A stretch of DNA of 13,873 bases from Nitrospinota bacterium (lineage in GTDB: Bacteria > Tectomicrobia > Entotheonellia > J063), in the NCBI GenBank assembly GCA_003696125.1, contig RFHZ01000469.1, forward strand, positions 1 through 13,873, in the 5' to 3' direction. The first letter of the stretch is position 1, and each line of letters begins with the position of its first letter. The position numbers were made by a program, and so were the translations under genes. The notes below the pieces were generated by a model. The model did not search any database, was not told the origin of the DNA, and worked only from the letters and a program-made list of their open reading frames with translations. Shown here piece by piece: positions 12,482 through 13,873 of this stretch.

Positions 12482-13836
12482 CACTCTTTTCCCTCTTCGT
12501 TGATACTCTGCTGCAACAATGCCCGTGCCTGGACCACATCGCGTGGTCGAATGGTCTTCTCATCGACAAAGACCCGGGAAGCGTACTTCCGGGGAAAAAG
12601 CCGTTTTTTAAGGAAAAGAAGAGGATCGTAATTGTACGGTAAGCCCAGGCTGCGCAACCCCTTCAGCTTGAGTCCCCTCCGGTAATCGCTCCACTGCAGT
12701 CCCCTCCACTCACCGTCTCTTTTCTTTTGCAGAGCCTGGGCAATGGTCCGGGCGATTCTCCAGGCCGAACGGCCATCCGGGCCGTTACACCAGGTGGCGA
12801 GATGTCGCTGGCGGGCCTCGGCAAAGGTCTTCTGTTCCGGGGCAGCCAGTTGGGACTCGATCAGGGAGACGATCTCGGCCGGGTCATCACACAACACGTT
12901 GAGGGCAGCCACCTCGGGATGGAAAAAGACCGGATGACGATCAAAGACCAGCTCAATGGTCGGCTTGTGTGCAATCCAGCTCTCCAGAGCGGTGGTACAG
13001 GTCTCACAGGAGATTTCGAGATCGCAGGCAAGGATCAAGCGGGTGATGTTACTCTCCTGGTCGATGGTGACCCCCTGTTGCAGAGCAGGGGAAAGCTGTT
13101 GATACCACTCCCGGTAGACAGAGGCATCCTCGCTCGGATGGGGACGCAGGGTAACGGTGAATCTTCCCGCATGCACGATGGCCTCGAGAAAGGCAAAAAA
13201 CCGCTTCCTGGCCCTGTACCTGGACTCGATTAACTCCCAGTAGTTGCCATAGGCCGGGATGCGATCCTTCCAGGGGGCAAAAAAGCGATCGGCCCGGGAA
13301 GGAGGAAGATCATGAAACCTGGCGAACACGAAGTTTGTACACACCAGCACATTGGGCCGGGAGGACCTTTGGGCCGGCACCTCCTGGAAGATACGCGACC
13401 AGGGGGCAAAGTAGAAGTCGAAGCGAGGAACCCCCACCACCTCTATATGCGTCTTGGAGGCAAAACCGGTTTCGCTCAGTGCCTCCTTATGGGCCCTGTT
13501 CCAGCAGAAGAAGTAATCGATATGCGCACCCCGGTGATGCTTGCCGGCGTTATAGCGCAGGACATCCCGGTTGTAGAGGATCCCCTCGTTGGGCAGGACA
13601 GCGGTAAGCACCCCCAGTTGCGCCAGCCGCCTGGAATAGGCTACCAGATGGCTTGCCGTCAGGTGGTTGAATACGATCAGATCCGGCTTATACGCCCCCA
13701 ATACGGCGCGATAGGCATGTAACGGCTCCAGGTGACATCGTACCCCCATCTCCTCCAGGTGATGGGCGATCAGGGCCGCTACCAGCAGATCACGCTTCTT
13801 ATTATCCACCAGGAGGACCACGTTGGGACTAGGCAT
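12481..13836 (-). CDS. Surface carbohydrate biosynthesis protein, GT-B/CDP-glycerol transferase-like
   Basis: The 451-residue soluble protein resembles the family annotated as surface carbohydrate biosynthesis protein. The N-terminal Rossmann-like half holds NVVLLVDNKKRDLLVA (5-20) and PDLIVFNHLTASHL (51-64). The C-terminal half has the RPHPSE motif (231-236), shared with CDP-glycerol glycerophosphotransferases and Kdo-type enzymes, and SCETCTTALES (276-286), a probable donor-phosphate site. The last ~70 residues are basic and may dock to the membrane. The ATG at 13836 is chosen because AAGGG lies at good spacing and it overlaps the stop of the upstream frame by eight bases (ATGCCTAG). GTG (13857) or ATG (13851) starts would add five to seven residues. 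The reaction is unknown; a role in LPS or capsule assembly is inferred from the operon. Confidence 0.82.
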   Translation of the reverse strand: MPSPNVVLLVDNKKRDLLVAALIAHHLEEMGVRCHLEPLHAYRAVLGAYKPDLIVFNHLTASHLVAYSRRLAQLGVLTAVLPNEGILYNRDVLRYNAGKHHRGAHIDYFFCWNRAHKEALSETGFASKTHIEVVGVPRFDFYFAPWSRIFQEVPAQRSSRPNVLVCTNFVFARFHDLPPSRADRFFAPWKDRIPAYGNYWELIESRYRARKRFFAFLEAIVHAGRFTVTLRPHPSEDASVYREWYQQLSPALQQGVTIDQESNITRLILACDLEISCETCTTALESWIAHKPTIELVFDRHPVFFHPEVAALNVLCDDPAEIVSLIESQLAAPEQKTFAEARQRHLATWCNGPDGRSAWRIARTIAQALQKKRDGEWRGLQWSDYRRGLKLKGLRSLGLPYNYDPLLFLKKRLFPRKYASRVFVDEKTIRPRDVVQARALLQQSINEEGKE

Positions 13837-13873
13837 CGAGTACCCTTTCATAAGCACGGCATAACCGCTCTAC
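13829..13873 (-). CDS. C-terminal end of an upstream gene (5' partial)
   Basis: Reading inward from the window edge, fourteen codons (VERLCRAYERVLDA) end in TAG at 13829-13831. The helical, Arg/Leu-rich tail resembles the end of many glycosyltransferases, but it is too short to identify. The stop overlaps the ATG of the following surface carbohydrate gene by eight bases, matching the tight, overlapping layout of this operon. That context is the main reason to believe it. Confidence 0.45.
   Translation of the reverse strand, partial: VERLCRAYERVLDA

Overview
The window looks like a chromosomal segment of a GC-rich, Gram-negative, hopanoid-making bacterium. The diderm inference rests on a TolC-type outer-membrane protein, periplasmic proteins with signal peptides, and LPS-type glycosyltransferases. 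The phylum cannot be fixed from the sequence. Gene content and the short tandem repeats would fit Desulfobacterota, NC10 or similar lineages, but this is inference.

Layout. (1) Positions 1-304: the probable C-terminal tail of an upstream gene (possibly secG), two short tandem-repeat tracts, and tRNA-Leu(GAG). (2) Positions 305-635: a non-coding stretch with a perfect 12-bp hairpin, a TTGACA promoter candidate and a 12-bp palindrome in the leader of the next gene. (3) Positions 636-7391, plus strand: a hopanoid operon of squalene-hopene cyclase (shc), adenosylhopane phosphorylase (hpnG), an SDR epimerase-like protein (hpnA) and a large RND/MMPL lipid transporter (hpnN). (4) Positions 7464-9706: a divergent pair, hpnM (minus, MlaC/Ttg2D-like periplasmic lipid-binding protein) and a TolC-family gene (plus). 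They share a 176-bp intergenic region carrying a sigma70-like promoter covered by two perfect inverted repeats. (5) Positions 9687-13873, minus strand: a tightly overlapping glycan operon with the end of an unknown gene, a 'surface carbohydrate biosynthesis' GT-B-like protein, an ArnT/PMT-type membrane glycosyltransferase and a WaaG-like GT4 glycosyltransferase.

How they may work together: Shc makes the C30 hopene skeleton. HpnG acts on adenosylhopane, which needs HpnH, not seen here. HpnA presumably modifies the side chain. HpnN moves hopanoids from the inner membrane towards the outer membrane. HpnM is a candidate periplasmic lipid carrier, and the TolC-like protein is a candidate outer-membrane partner. 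The minus-strand operon probably builds or decorates cell-surface glycan (LPS core or O-antigen), so the whole window is themed on the outer membrane.

No CRISPR array, insertion sequence, phage gene or clearly novel defence system was seen. The most interesting items are the hpnN/hpnM/tolC neighbourhood, the double-dyad control region in front of tolC, and the heptanucleotide repeat tract abutting the tRNA.
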